A stretch of DNA of 64,000 nt. Origin: an uncultured Prevotella sp. (lineage in GTDB: Bacteria; Bacteroidota; Bacteroidia; Bacteroidales; Bacteroidaceae). The notes beneath the pieces were generated by a model. The model did no database searches, was not told the origin of the DNA, and saw nothing but the letters and a program-made list of their open reading frames with translations. A program made the translations under genes and the position numbers. Shown piece after piece: positions 53,208-61,560 of this stretch (positions are counted from its first letter, which is position 1; every line of letters begins with the position of its first letter). Location: assembly GCA_905233825.1 (NCBI GenBank), contig CAJOFE010000001.1:62001-126000 (forward strand), read 5' to 3'.

Positions 53208-54455
53208 ATGCGTATAGACTTAGATTCATATAGAGAAATCCTCGACACGCTGACCCGCAATAAGAGCAGGAGTTTCCTGACTGGCTTCGGCGTCTTCTGG
53301 GGCGTCTTTATGCTCGTCGCGCTGATGGGTGGCGGACAGGGACTGAAGGAGATGTTGAACCAGAACTTCGCGGGGTTCGCCACCAATTCGGCCATGGTCT
53401 GGGCGCAGCCTACGAGCAAGGCCTACAAGGGATTCCGCAAGGGGCGTATGTGGCAGATGGACTACAAGGACGTTGATCGCATCCGTCGTAGCGTTCCTGA
53501 ACTCGATGTCGTCACCCCATTGCTCTTCTCGAATGGTGGAACCGCCTATTTTGGCGATCGCAAGGCCACCGTTGGCGTTTCTGGCGCTATGCCCGACTTC
53601 CGTCTGATCAACCAACCGAAGCTCTACTACGGTCGTTACATTAACGATGCCGACATCCGTGACCACCGCAAGGTGTGTGTCATCCAGAAGAAGACCTATA
53701 AGGAACTGTTCCCTGGTGGTGGTGATCCCTGCGGCAAGCGCATCCGCATTGATAGTATCTACTATCAGATCGTCGGCGTTGATTATAATATGGGCGAGGG
53801 CATCGACTTCAGTGGCGAGCCCGGCACGGGCGTCGTGTTGCCCCTGACCTTCATGCAGCAGGCCTATAGTCGAGGCAACGCCGTTGATATGATTGCCGTC
53901 ACTGGTCGTCCGGGTGTCGTCATGAGTAGCGTAACTGACCGTATCCGCGAGACTGTCGCACGTGCTCATTTCGTCGATCCCACCGATGAGCAGGGAGCTA
54001 TGGTGTTCAATACTGAGGTGCTCTTCCAGCTTTTAGACAATCTCTTCCGTGGTGTCAACTTCCTTATCTGGCTTGTGGGTCTCGGTACGCTGCTTGCCGG
54101 AGCCATTGGCGTGAGTAATATCATGATGGTAACCGTGCGCGAACGAACGACAGAGATAGGTATCCGACGTGCCATAGGCGCCACGCCCCGTAACATCCTC
54201 TCGCAGATCATCAGCGAGAGCATTGTCCTCACCCTCGTCGCTGGCATGAGTGGTATCCTCTTCGCTGTATTCATCTTGCAGATGCTGGAAATGGCAAATA
54301 CTGAAGACGGCATCCTCGCCGCCCACTTCCAGGTTGGCTTCTGGACTGCTCTTGTCGCTGCCCTCGTCATCGCTGCTATGGGTGTCCTCGCTGGCCTCGC
54401 TCCCGCTGCAAGGGCTATGAGCATCAAACCCGTAGATGCTATGAGAGATGAATAA
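53208..54455 (+). CDS. MacB-like FtsX-domain permease, second copy
   Basis: 415 residues with the same layout as the preceding gene: N-terminal helix (SFLTGFGVFWGVFMLVALMG), MacB_PCD periplasmic domain, and C-terminal FtsX helices (SNIMMVTVRERTTEIGIRRA; IGATPRNIL). It has no heptanucleotide insert. The stop codon is followed at once by the 37 bp inverted repeat before the adaptor gene. Confidence 0.9.
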   Translation: MRIDLDSYREILDTLTRNKSRSFLTGFGVFWGVFMLVALMGGGQGLKEMLNQNFAGFATNSAMVWAQPTSKAYKGFRKGRMWQMDYKDVDRIRRSVPELDVVTPLLFSNGGTAYFGDRKATVGVSGAMPDFRLINQPKLYYGRYINDADIRDHRKVCVIQKKTYKELFPGGGDPCGKRIRIDSIYYQIVGVDYNMGEGIDFSGEPGTGVVLPLTFMQQAYSRGNAVDMIAVTGRPGVVMSSVTDRIRETVARAHFVDPTDEQGAMVFNTEVLFQLLDNLFRGVNFLIWLVGLGTLLAGAIGVSNIMMVTVRERTTEIGIRRAIGATPRNILSQIISESIVLTLVAGMSGILFAVFILQMLEMANTEDGILAAHFQVGFWTALVAALVIAAMGVLAGLAPAARAMSIKPVDAMRDE

Positions 54456-54456
54456 C

Positions 54457-54595
54457 CTTAGCCCCTTAAGTTAGGGGGTTGGGGGTCTGAACAAGCTAAA
54501 TAATGAGACAATTAACAATAAGTATTAACAATTTAACCGAGGGAAAGAGCACTGAGGCTGTTCAGACCCCCAACCCCCTAACTTAGGGGGCTAAG
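54457..54595. repeat. 37 bp inverted repeat inside the efflux operon
   Basis: The arms 54457-54493 and 54559-54595 pair with a single mismatch around a 65-base loop. Each arm carries its own smaller palindrome; the right one is CCCCCTAA-C-TTAGGGGG. It fills almost the whole gap between the second permease and the adaptor gene. Confidence 0.8.
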
Positions 54596-54601
54596 AACAA
54601 T

Positions 54602-55741
54602 ATGAAGAAGTACATCAAACTGTTCATTGCCGCCATCGTGGCGTTGATTTTCATCGGAACTTTCGTGTTCCTCTGGCAGAAAAGCCAACCGAAGCCCGTC
54701 GTCTATGAGGAGCTGACTCCCGAGGCGCAGGACATTCGCAAAACCACCATTATTACGGGTAAGATTGAACCCCGTAACGAGGTGAACGTGAAGCCCCAGA
54801 TTTCAGGCATCATCAGTGAACTGTTGAAGGAGCCTGGTCAGCATGTGCAGCAGGGCGAAGTCATCGCCAAGGTCAAGGTTATCCCCGATATGGGGCAATT
54901 GAGCTCTGCCGAGAGTCGCGTCCGCCTTGCCGACATCAACTTGAGGCAGGTTGAGACCGACTATGCCCGTACGCAGAACCTGCACGACCAGCAGCTGGTC
55001 AGCGATGAGGATTTCGAGAAAGCCCGCCAACAGCTGAAGCAGGCGCAGGAGGAGAAGGCTGCTGCCGTAGATGCCCTCCAAGTGGTTCGCGATGGCGTCT
55101 CGAAGAGCAATGCCTCCGCCAGTTCGACGTTGATTCGTTCAACCATCACCGGCGTCATTCTCGACATCCCTGTGAAGGTCGGCAATAGCGTGATTAACAG
55201 CAATACCTTCAACGACGGTACCACCATCGCCACCGTTGCCAATATGAACGATCTCATCTTCCGAGGCAATATCGACGAGACAGAGGTGGGCCAGCTGGCT
55301 ATCGGCGTCCCCATGAAGATTACCATTGGCGCCCTGCAGGACCTCAGCTTCGACGCCCTGCTGGAATATATCTCGCCCAAGGCTACTGAAAGCAATGGAG
55401 CCAACCAGTTTGAGATTAAAGCTGCGGTGGTTATCCCCACCGCCAGTGAGGGCGCCACCACCCTCCGTAGTGGCTACTCTGCCAACGCCGAGATTGTCCT
55501 CGCATCTGCCAACCAAGTTCTTGCCGTTCCCGAGAGCGCCATCAGCTTTGAAGGTGATAGTACCTTCGTCTATGTTCTCAAGGGTAAGGCCGCCAAGCCT
55601 GGCGAGCAGCAGTACGAGCGTCGTGCTGTCACCACTGGTCTCTCTGATGGCGTGAACATTGAAATCAAGAAAGGCATCACCCTCAACGACCACGTCCGTG
55701 GCCCCCAGATCATCACTGACGAAGAAACCCCAAATGAATAA
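54602..55741 (+). CDS. Efflux adaptor (MacA/HlyD family)
   Basis: 379 residues. An N-terminal membrane anchor (about 5-25) is followed by the lipoyl-like half motif (VKPQISGIISELLKEPGQHV), an alpha-helical hairpin (about 95-165), the second lipoyl half and a beta-barrel domain (NMNDLIFRGNIDETEVGQLA). It joins the inner-membrane ABC part to the TolC-like channel. Separated from the permeases by the 37 bp inverted repeat and 3 bases before the outer-membrane gene. Confidence 0.93.
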   Translation: MKKYIKLFIAAIVALIFIGTFVFLWQKSQPKPVVYEELTPEAQDIRKTTIITGKIEPRNEVNVKPQISGIISELLKEPGQHVQQGEVIAKVKVIPDMGQLSSAESRVRLADINLRQVETDYARTQNLHDQQLVSDEDFEKARQQLKQAQEEKAAAVDALQVVRDGVSKSNASASSTLIRSTITGVILDIPVKVGNSVINSNTFNDGTTIATVANMNDLIFRGNIDETEVGQLAIGVPMKITIGALQDLSFDALLEYISPKATESNGANQFEIKAAVVIPTASEGATTLRSGYSANAEIVLASANQVLAVPESAISFEGDSTFVYVLKGKAAKPGEQQYERRAVTTGLSDGVNIEIKKGITLNDHVRGPQIITDEETPNE

Positions 55742-55744
55742 GCC

Positions 55745-57076
55745 ATGAAACAGTTCGCTTTATCATTTATCATTTGTCACTTATCATTTAGCGCCGCAGG
55801 CGCGCAGGAGCCTTGGTCTCTTGAGCGTTGCATCGACTATGCCGTCTCGCATAACATCACTATTGAGCAGTACCGCCTTCGTACAGAGCAGCAGACCATT
55901 CAACTGCAGACCTCGAAGGCCAGCCGTCTGCCAGATCTTAATGCTTCCGCTGGCGAGAACTTCAGCTTCGGCCGAGGCCTGACGGCAGACAATACTTATA
56001 CAAATACGAACACGAGCAGTACCAGTTTCAGCGTTGGTACCAGCGTCCCCATCTTCACAGGTTTCCAAATTCCCAACCAGATAGCGCTGAACAAGCTGAA
56101 CCTTGAGGCCGCCACACAGGATTTGGAGAAGGCGAAGAACGATATCCGCACGCAGGTCGCTCAGGAATATGTGCAGGCTCTGTACAACATGGAGATTCTT
56201 GACGTTGCACGTCGACAGGTAAGCATCGATAGTGCCCAGGTGGCTCGTCTGCAGGCTCTCTTGGATGCAGGTCGTAGCAGTCGTGCCGAACTGTCGCAGC
56301 AGCAGTCCACCCTCGCCCAAAGTCATCTCACCGTCACCCAGGCTGAGAACAATCTGCAGCTCGCTTTGCTCAGTCTCTCCCAGCTTCTCGAGCTTGACAG
56401 TCCGGAAGGATTCACCATCGTCCGGCCCAGTGCCGACCAACTTCCCTCCTTTGCAGGGGAGGGGACAGCATCTTCCCCCGACGATATCTTCTCCGCTGCC
56501 TTGACCACTCGTCCGGAGATACAGGCTGACCAACTACGCCTACGTGGTGCTGACCACAGCATCAAGATTGCACAGGCTGGCCTCTATCCTACGCTCAGCT
56601 TCAGCGCAGGCCTCGGCACCAATTATTATACGACCAGCGGCTTCAAGGCCGACGGTTTTGGCACTCAGCTGAAGAACAACTTCAGCCAGTATCTCGGCTT
56701 CAACCTCAGCATCCCCATCTTCAACCGTTTCCAGACCCGCAACAGCATCCGCTCGGCTCGTCTCGACCGCGTGAATCAGCAGTTACAGCTCGACCAGACG
56801 AAGAAGACGCTCTATAAGGAAATACAGCAGGCTTGGTACAACACCGTTGCTGCTCAGGCGAAGCTTCGCAGTAGTGACGAGGCCCGTCGCGCCAGTCAGG
56901 ACGCTTTCGAACTGGTCCAGGCCAAGTATGAGCAGGGTAGGGCTACTATCACCGAGTTCAACGAGGCTAAGAACAACTATCTCAAGACCGAGAGTGATCT
57001 CACTCAGGCTCGCTACGAGTACCTCTACCAGCAGGCCCTCCTCCAGTTCTATCGTGGTGAGCCTCTGCAATTCTAA
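55745..57076 (+). CDS. TolC-like outer membrane efflux protein
   Basis: 443 residues with two outer-membrane-efflux repeats: LERCIDYAVSHNITIEQYRL near the start and the second half from about FSAALTTRPEIQADQLRLRG. Long helices and strands of the TolC channel are expected. The signal peptide MKQFALSFIICHLSFSAAGA is encoded largely by heptanucleotide units (55757-55791). Near residue 235 a G/C-run palindromic segment (56441-56476) encodes LPSFAGEGTASSPDD, between the two halves. It closes the efflux operon. Confidence 0.93.
   Translation: MKQFALSFIICHLSFSAAGAQEPWSLERCIDYAVSHNITIEQYRLRTEQQTIQLQTSKASRLPDLNASAGENFSFGRGLTADNTYTNTNTSSTSFSVGTSVPIFTGFQIPNQIALNKLNLEAATQDLEKAKNDIRTQVAQEYVQALYNMEILDVARRQVSIDSAQVARLQALLDAGRSSRAELSQQQSTLAQSHLTVTQAENNLQLALLSLSQLLELDSPEGFTIVRPSADQLPSFAGEGTASSPDDIFSAALTTRPEIQADQLRLRGADHSIKIAQAGLYPTLSFSAGLGTNYYTTSGFKADGFGTQLKNNFSQYLGFNLSIPIFNRFQTRNSIRSARLDRVNQQLQLDQTKKTLYKEIQQAWYNTVAAQAKLRSSDEARRASQDAFELVQAKYEQGRATITEFNEAKNNYLKTESDLTQARYEYLYQQALLQFYRGEPLQF
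55757..55791. repeat. Heptanucleotide array in a signal peptide
   Basis: GCTTTAT CATTTAT CATTTGT CACTTAT CATTTAG: five units in exact register. They encode most of the hydrophobic core of the TolC-like signal peptide (LSFIICHLSF). Confidence 0.8.
56441..56476. repeat. Palindromic-element fragment inside the tolC-like gene
   Basis: CCCTCC (56444-56449) and GGAGGG (56458-56463) form a hairpin, and the following bases run to GCATCTTC. The stretch CCCTCCTTTG, GGGAGG and GCATCTTC in this order also occurs at about 48605-48633 in the 360 bp element, with a three-base difference in the loop. Confidence 0.6.
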
Positions 57077-57112
57077 CTGAACGGGATGTGTTGATAGCAT
57101 CAAAAAAGGTCA

Positions 57113-57196
57113 GCAGCGGCCGCTGCTGATAATTTCCCCGCTCGCTGCCAATATCGGCAGCGGGCGCTGCTAATCTTTTCGGCGGGCGCTAAAAAC
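57113..57196. repeat. 21 bp GC-rich mini-dyad array, family C
   Basis: Four 21 bp units start at 57113, 57134, 57155 and 57176. Dyads include CAGCAGCGG-CCGCTGCTG, CGCTGCC-AATATC-GGCAGCG (spanning units) and GCAGCG-GG-CGCTGC. The last unit, TTTTCGGCGGGCGCTAAAA, approaches the family B form. It lies 36 bases past the efflux operon stop. A small GAAAGAGGCCTTCTTTTT hairpin with T run at 57199-57216 may be the terminator. Confidence 0.75.
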
Positions 57197-57234
57197 CTGA
57201 AAGAGGCCTTCTTTTTCCCTTATAGCGCCGTTCT

Positions 57235-57297
57235 TCATCCCACTTTGCTGCGTGCTAGATCCATTTTGCTGCGTGCTTCCCGTTGTCAGGCGCGTGC
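57235..57297. repeat. 21 bp array, family B-like
   Basis: Three 21 bp units start at 57235, 57256 and 57277. Two end TTTGCTGCGTGC and the third ends GGCGCGTGC. They match family B in pitch and in TTTTGCTGCGT, but the right A-rich arm is mostly lost. Confidence 0.65.
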
Positions 57298-57361
57298 GAA
57301 TAGGAATTACTTTTCTGCTAAAAAAGTGGGGAAAGATGTAGCGTATTTGAAAAAAAGTTTG

Positions 57362-57369
57362 TAATTTTG
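57362..57369 (+). promoter_or_regulatory. -7 box TAATTTTG, possible leaderless start
   Basis: TAATTTTG followed by C. The M20 hydrolase ATG starts only 7 bases after the box, close to where transcription should begin. Confidence 0.6.
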
Positions 57370-57376
57370 CCCCTTG

Positions 57377-58444
57377 ATGAAAGAATATCTCAATGATGCA
57401 GTGGCGCTGCTCAAGGAGCTGATAGCCACACCGCGTGTAAGCCGTGAGGAAACGGTAGCCGCCGACCTGCTTGAACAGAGGATGGCGCAGTGGGGACTGA
57501 ACCCTCGGCGTGAAGGGAACAACGTGTGGGCTGTGTGTCCTGACTACGACGCAGAGCGCCCTACGCTGTTGCTAAATGCCCATATCGATACGGTGAAGGC
57601 TGTAGCCACTTGGACGCGTGACCCGTATGCGCCTATCACGGAAGGTGATCGTCTCTACGGGCTGGGCAGCAACGACTGTGGTGGCGGCTTGGTGACGTTG
57701 CTGATGGCGTATAGGTGGAAGGAGAAAAGTCCTCGCGCGTACAATATTATATATCTAGCCTCGTGCGAGGAGGAAGTGAGCGGCAAGGACGGTTTCACTC
57801 GTGTGTTGCCCTTGCTGCCTCCCATCAGCGTGGCCATCGTGGGCGAGCCCACAGGCATGCAGCCCGCTGTGGCCGAGAAAGGACTGATGGTCATTGACGG
57901 TTATGCCGAAGGCGTGAGCGGACATGCGGCCCGATATAAGGGGTACAAGGTGCGAGAGGGTGCTGTGAACGCTATCTACGAGGCTTTGGATGACCTGCTG
58001 TGGCTACGCGACTATCGCTTCACGAAGGAAAGTCCGTTGTTAGGTCCTACGCAGATGGTAGTGACGATGGTGGAGAGCGGCACGCAGCACAATGTCGTTC
58101 CTGACCGTATGCACTTTGTCATCGATGTGCGCACCAATGAATACTACCAAAACGAATATGTGCTTGCCTTCCTGCAGCGCCACATGAAGAGATGCCGTTT
58201 GGAGGCACGGTCCACTCGCCTGCATTCGTCGAGCATTTCGCAGGAGCATCCGTTGGTAAAGCGGTGCGTAGAGCTGGGACTGACGCCTTTCGGTTCGCCC
58301 ACGCTGAGCGATCAGGCGCTGATGCCGTTCCCCTCGCTGAAGTTGGGCCCAGGCCAGTCGGAGCGTTCACACTCAGCCGACGAATTCATATGCTTGAGCG
58401 AGCTGGAGCAGGCATTAGACATCTACAAGCAGTTACTCAATTAA
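57377..58444 (+). CDS. M20-family deacylase (ArgE/DapE-like)
   Basis: 355 residues from ATG 57377. A metal-dependent hydrolase that removes an acyl group from an amino acid derivative. Metal ligands are in LLNAHIDTV near 69, GSNDCGGGLV and the catalytic Glu pair in ASCEEEVSG near 130. GEPTGMQPAVAEKG fits ArgE-like enzymes. N-acetyl- or N-succinyl-ornithine deacylation in arginine synthesis is the best guess, but no other arg genes are adjacent. An in-frame TTG at 57374 precedes the ATG. The promoter spacing suggests a leaderless mRNA. Confidence 0.85.
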   Translation: MKEYLNDAVALLKELIATPRVSREETVAADLLEQRMAQWGLNPRREGNNVWAVCPDYDAERPTLLLNAHIDTVKAVATWTRDPYAPITEGDRLYGLGSNDCGGGLVTLLMAYRWKEKSPRAYNIIYLASCEEEVSGKDGFTRVLPLLPPISVAIVGEPTGMQPAVAEKGLMVIDGYAEGVSGHAARYKGYKVREGAVNAIYEALDDLLWLRDYRFTKESPLLGPTQMVVTMVESGTQHNVVPDRMHFVIDVRTNEYYQNEYVLAFLQRHMKRCRLEARSTRLHSSSISQEHPLVKRCVELGLTPFGSPTLSDQALMPFPSLKLGPGQSERSHSADEFICLSELEQALDIYKQLLN

Positions 58445-58466
58445 ACACTCATAAATATATTGACTT

Positions 58467-59270
58467 ATGAAAAAGCTTTTATTATCAATGGCAATGACAG
58501 CATTCGTCACAACAGGATTCGCACAGAAGAAACTGGTGCTTTACTATTCGGAGACAGGTACCACTAAGACCGTTGCAGAGGAGCTGCAGAAGCAGCTGGG
58601 TGCAGACATCGAGAGCATTGAGGCCATAGAACCCTATTCAGGGAACTTCCAGGAGACTATGCAACGCGGACAAAAGGAAATGCAGAGCGGGGAGATGCCT
58701 GCACTGAAGCCCTTGAAGGCGAAGTTGGCCGCCTACGATGTAATCTTCCTTGGCTATCCCATCTGGTTTGGTACCTACGCTAATCCCATCGCCACGCTCG
58801 TCAAAGAGCAGGACTTCGCCGGTAAGACCATCGTGCCTTTCTGCACCTTCGGAAGTGGCGGACTGAACACCTCGACCGAGGCACTCAAGAAAGCGCTGCC
58901 CAAGGCTAAGGTCGTAACGGGCTACGGCGTGCGTACCGCCCGTGTGAAAGCTGCGGGGAAGGAGCTCGATCGTTTCCTGAAGGAGAATGGTTATAAGCAG
59001 GGAACGGTCAGCAAGTTGCCCGAATACTCGGCTCAGCAGCCTGTGACTGAGGCTGAAAAAGCTATCTTCGATGCTGCCTGCTCTAGCTACCAATTCCCGC
59101 TGGGCACACCTGAGACCTTTGGCAAGCGTACTACTGATGACAGCATCGACTACGAGTTCAAGGTGAAGAGCCAGGGCTTTGGTGGTGGCGGTGCATCTAC
59201 CTCTACCATCTACGTGACAGTCAGTAAGGAAGAAGGCGCCACGCCCGAGTTTACGGAAGTAGTCAGATAG
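58467..59270 (+). CDS. Exported flavodoxin
   Basis: 267 residues. A signal peptide MKKLLLSMAMTAFVTTGFA precedes a flavodoxin domain with the FMN phosphate loop YYSETGTTKTVAEEL and FLGYPIWFGTYANPI. Fold and motifs support FMN binding. A flavodoxin outside the cytoplasm is not usual, but is known in Bacteroidetes. About 90 extra residues at the C-terminus end in a GGGG-containing strand pattern of unknown role. Convergent with the EnvC-like gene, 3 bases between stops. Confidence 0.87.
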   Translation: MKKLLLSMAMTAFVTTGFAQKKLVLYYSETGTTKTVAEELQKQLGADIESIEAIEPYSGNFQETMQRGQKEMQSGEMPALKPLKAKLAAYDVIFLGYPIWFGTYANPIATLVKEQDFAGKTIVPFCTFGSGGLNTSTEALKKALPKAKVVTGYGVRTARVKAAGKELDRFLKENGYKQGTVSKLPEYSAQQPVTEAEKAIFDAACSSYQFPLGTPETFGKRTTDDSIDYEFKVKSQGFGGGGASTSTIYVTVSKEEGATPEFTEVVR

Positions 59271-59273
59271 AAG

Positions 59274-60635
59274 TTACCTCAGCCTGCTGAGCCACTGCTT
59301 GGGATTGAGCAACTTGTCCCAGTTCTGCAGGCGGAAGATAAGGATATGGTTAGCGCCCACCGTGCCCAGCGTTTGGTTGATACTGACATGCTGGCCGGCG
59401 GTGACGCTGACAGATGATAGGTTGCCATAGACGGAAATATAGCGGCCGTGACGCACCATCACGTAATAGCCAGAGCCTGGATTATAGATTTTACTTACTT
59501 CTCCCTCGAACACGCAACGGGCTTTGGCACCGTCCTGCCCTTCTAATTGTATGCCGTTGCTTTGCAGGGTAACGCCTGCGAGGGTGTATGAACCAAAATT
59601 GCGGATGACGCGATAGTTGCCCGTGATAGGTACAGGCAGACGACCTTTATTGTTTGCAAAACTGCCCGTCAATTGGCGGTCTGGGTCGGCAGGTGTGTAG
59701 GTGGGTGTCGTCGGAGTGGCAGGGGGATTGTTCCTGTTGTTGGTGCCTCCGGAATTTCTGCTACGCCGGTTATTGCGCTGGTTATTCTGTCCGTTGTTGG
59801 CCTGCTGCTGTGCAGCCTGTTCCTGTTCGCGACGTCGCTGTTCGGCTAATTGCCGTTGCCGTTCTTCTTCGGCCTTTCGCGCCTTCTCCAGTTCTTCGGC
59901 AATAATCTTGTCTATCTGACGGTTGATTTCTGCCTCTTCTTTCTGTTGTTCGGTGATGAGCTTCCTTACCGTTTGCTGCTCTTTCTGCAGTTCAGCCACC
60001 ATTCGCTGCTGCTCAGCCTTGCGTGTCTCCATCTGCCGTAGCTGCTCCTGACTCTTCGCCAATAGTATGGCCAGCGCATTGCGGGCTTCATTCAGCTCGT
60101 TGAGTTTTGCAGTCACCTGTTCGCTCTTCTGTTTCACAGCCTCACCTTGTGCTTTCTGGTAGGTAGTGTATTCGTTCATGAAGCGCATGCGACGATACAT
60201 CTGGTTGAAGTTCTGTGCACTGAGCACGAACATCATCTGGTTCTGAACGTTGCGGTTGCGATACATGTAGCGCAATGACTTGATGTAATGCTGGCGCCGT
60301 TCTTCCAGTTCTTCGTGCAGCACCGTGAGCTGTGAGTCTAATTGTGCGATATTGGTGTTCAGGGTGTCCATCTGATGGTTGAGACTGTCGATGGCTATTC
60401 TGTTGTCATCGATGTCGCTGCCAAGCGCTTCCACGTCCTGCATGCGCTTCTTCACCTGTTGCTCCAGTTCGTGTTGCCGCTGCTGGTTGGCCTGCCGTTG
60501 TTGCCGCAGTTTCTTTTGCCTTTCCTGTAGCTGCTCTTTCTGCGTAGGTCGCCGTTGCTGCTGACGGCTACGCCTTTGGGCAGGCGCAGCCAGACACAGA
60601 CATAACAGTAAAAGCACTACAAAAATGTGGCGCAT
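59274..60635 (-). CDS. EnvC-like murein hydrolase activator
   Basis: 453 residues from MRHIFVVLLLLCLCLAAPAQ, a signal peptide. A long coiled coil (about 25-270) rich in Gln, Arg and Glu leads to a low-complexity Asn/Gln/Arg linker. A LytM/M23 domain ends the protein (GQDGAKARCVFEGEVSKIYN; MVRHGRYISVYGNLSSV). The final HxH of active M23 enzymes reads ILIFRL, so zinc binding is not expected. Like EnvC it probably activates amidases rather than cutting itself. It is the last gene of the dut-TPR-DUF4292-EnvC unit. The start is chosen by the signal peptide. Confidence 0.88.
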   Translation of the reverse strand: MRHIFVVLLLLCLCLAAPAQRRSRQQQRRPTQKEQLQERQKKLRQQRQANQQRQHELEQQVKKRMQDVEALGSDIDDNRIAIDSLNHQMDTLNTNIAQLDSQLTVLHEELEERRQHYIKSLRYMYRNRNVQNQMMFVLSAQNFNQMYRRMRFMNEYTTYQKAQGEAVKQKSEQVTAKLNELNEARNALAILLAKSQEQLRQMETRKAEQQRMVAELQKEQQTVRKLITEQQKEEAEINRQIDKIIAEELEKARKAEEERQRQLAEQRRREQEQAAQQQANNGQNNQRNNRRSRNSGGTNNRNNPPATPTTPTYTPADPDRQLTGSFANNKGRLPVPITGNYRVIRNFGSYTLAGVTLQSNGIQLEGQDGAKARCVFEGEVSKIYNPGSGYYVMVRHGRYISVYGNLSSVSVTAGQHVSINQTLGTVGANHILIFRLQNWDKLLNPKQWLSRLR

Positions 60636-60643
60636 GGTCATCC

Positions 60644-60685
60644 CTCTCACTTTTAACATCTTACCTCTCACCACTCACCTCGTGC
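60644..60685. repeat. Heptanucleotide array in an intergenic gap
   Basis: CTCTCAC TTTTAAC ATCTTAC CTCTCAC CACTCAC CTCGTGC: six units fill nearly all of the 52-base gap between the DUF4292 and EnvC-like genes. Confidence 0.75.
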
Positions 60686-60687
60686 CC

Positions 60688-61560
60688 TTAAAGAGCCATG
60701 AAGCGTTTGAGGATCTCGTCGAAATCTACCTCGCGGTACTTGTCGCTGACGCGGGTGCGTGTTTCCCAGTCGCTGTCGTTGTTGAGGTAGTTCAGCTTGA
60801 TGCCCAGCTTCACCTCCTTCGTGGGCAGGGTCAACGTAACCAGCATGTCGCTGGGGAAGAGTTTCGAACCCAAGTTCTTGAATTCGCGGTAGTCCCAGTT
60901 CAGTTGTGTGTTACCACGCATCTGGTCGCGATACTTGATATCTGCCATCTTGATGCGTCCTGTCTCTTTATTGACCAGCCAGCTGTAGAACATCTTGCTC
61001 TTGATCTTGTCGCCGTCGCCGTCTTCATAGCTGATGACGGTCTCATTGTCGTCAAGGTCGGTCGTGGTGAACTTGGCCATGGCCTCATTGTCGAGCGTCG
61101 TCTTTCCAGGCTGGAACAGTTCGTTCCAGAACAGGGCCTGCAGCGTGTTGAAGTTGATGCCGCTGTTACGTAGGAAGTCGATGTAATAATAGGGCGCTTT
61201 CAGGAACTGCTTGTTGATACGGTCCATAATAAGGACATAGTCCTGCGTGAACTCTAAGCGTGCTGCCTCTACGAATCCAAAAGCCATGAGCTGCAGGCGT
61301 ATAACGTCATCACGCTTCATGTGCAGGTTACCAGTGAGCGACAGATTCTGGTCGCCGACGCTTACGGTGAATTTCAGTTTCGAGCCGACAAAGGTCGTGC
61401 TCCTTTGTACTTGGTCGTCCATCCTTGTCAGCAGGTCTTGCTGCTCAGGGTTGATGACCACGGGTTTCTCTTCCACCACCGCTTTCTTGTGAGTGTGGCA
61501 GGCTGCCAACATCAAGGGCATTGCTAATAAAGCAATCTTCAGGAATCTTACTGTCTTCAT
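60688..61560 (-). CDS. DUF4292 lipoprotein
   Basis: 290 residues with lipobox LAAC at 18-21. The rest fits DUF4292, a LolB/LolA-like beta fold common in Bacteroidetes. It could bind lipids or lipoproteins at the outer membrane. The start overlaps the TPR gene stop by 4 bases, and an EnvC-like gene follows. This order suggests work at the envelope, but no function is proven. Confidence 0.85.
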   Translation of the reverse strand: MKTVRFLKIALLAMPLMLAACHTHKKAVVEEKPVVINPEQQDLLTRMDDQVQRSTTFVGSKLKFTVSVGDQNLSLTGNLHMKRDDVIRLQLMAFGFVEAARLEFTQDYVLIMDRINKQFLKAPYYYIDFLRNSGINFNTLQALFWNELFQPGKTTLDNEAMAKFTTTDLDDNETVISYEDGDGDKIKSKMFYSWLVNKETGRIKMADIKYRDQMRGNTQLNWDYREFKNLGSKLFPSDMLVTLTLPTKEVKLGIKLNYLNNDSDWETRTRVSDKYREVDFDEILKRFMAL

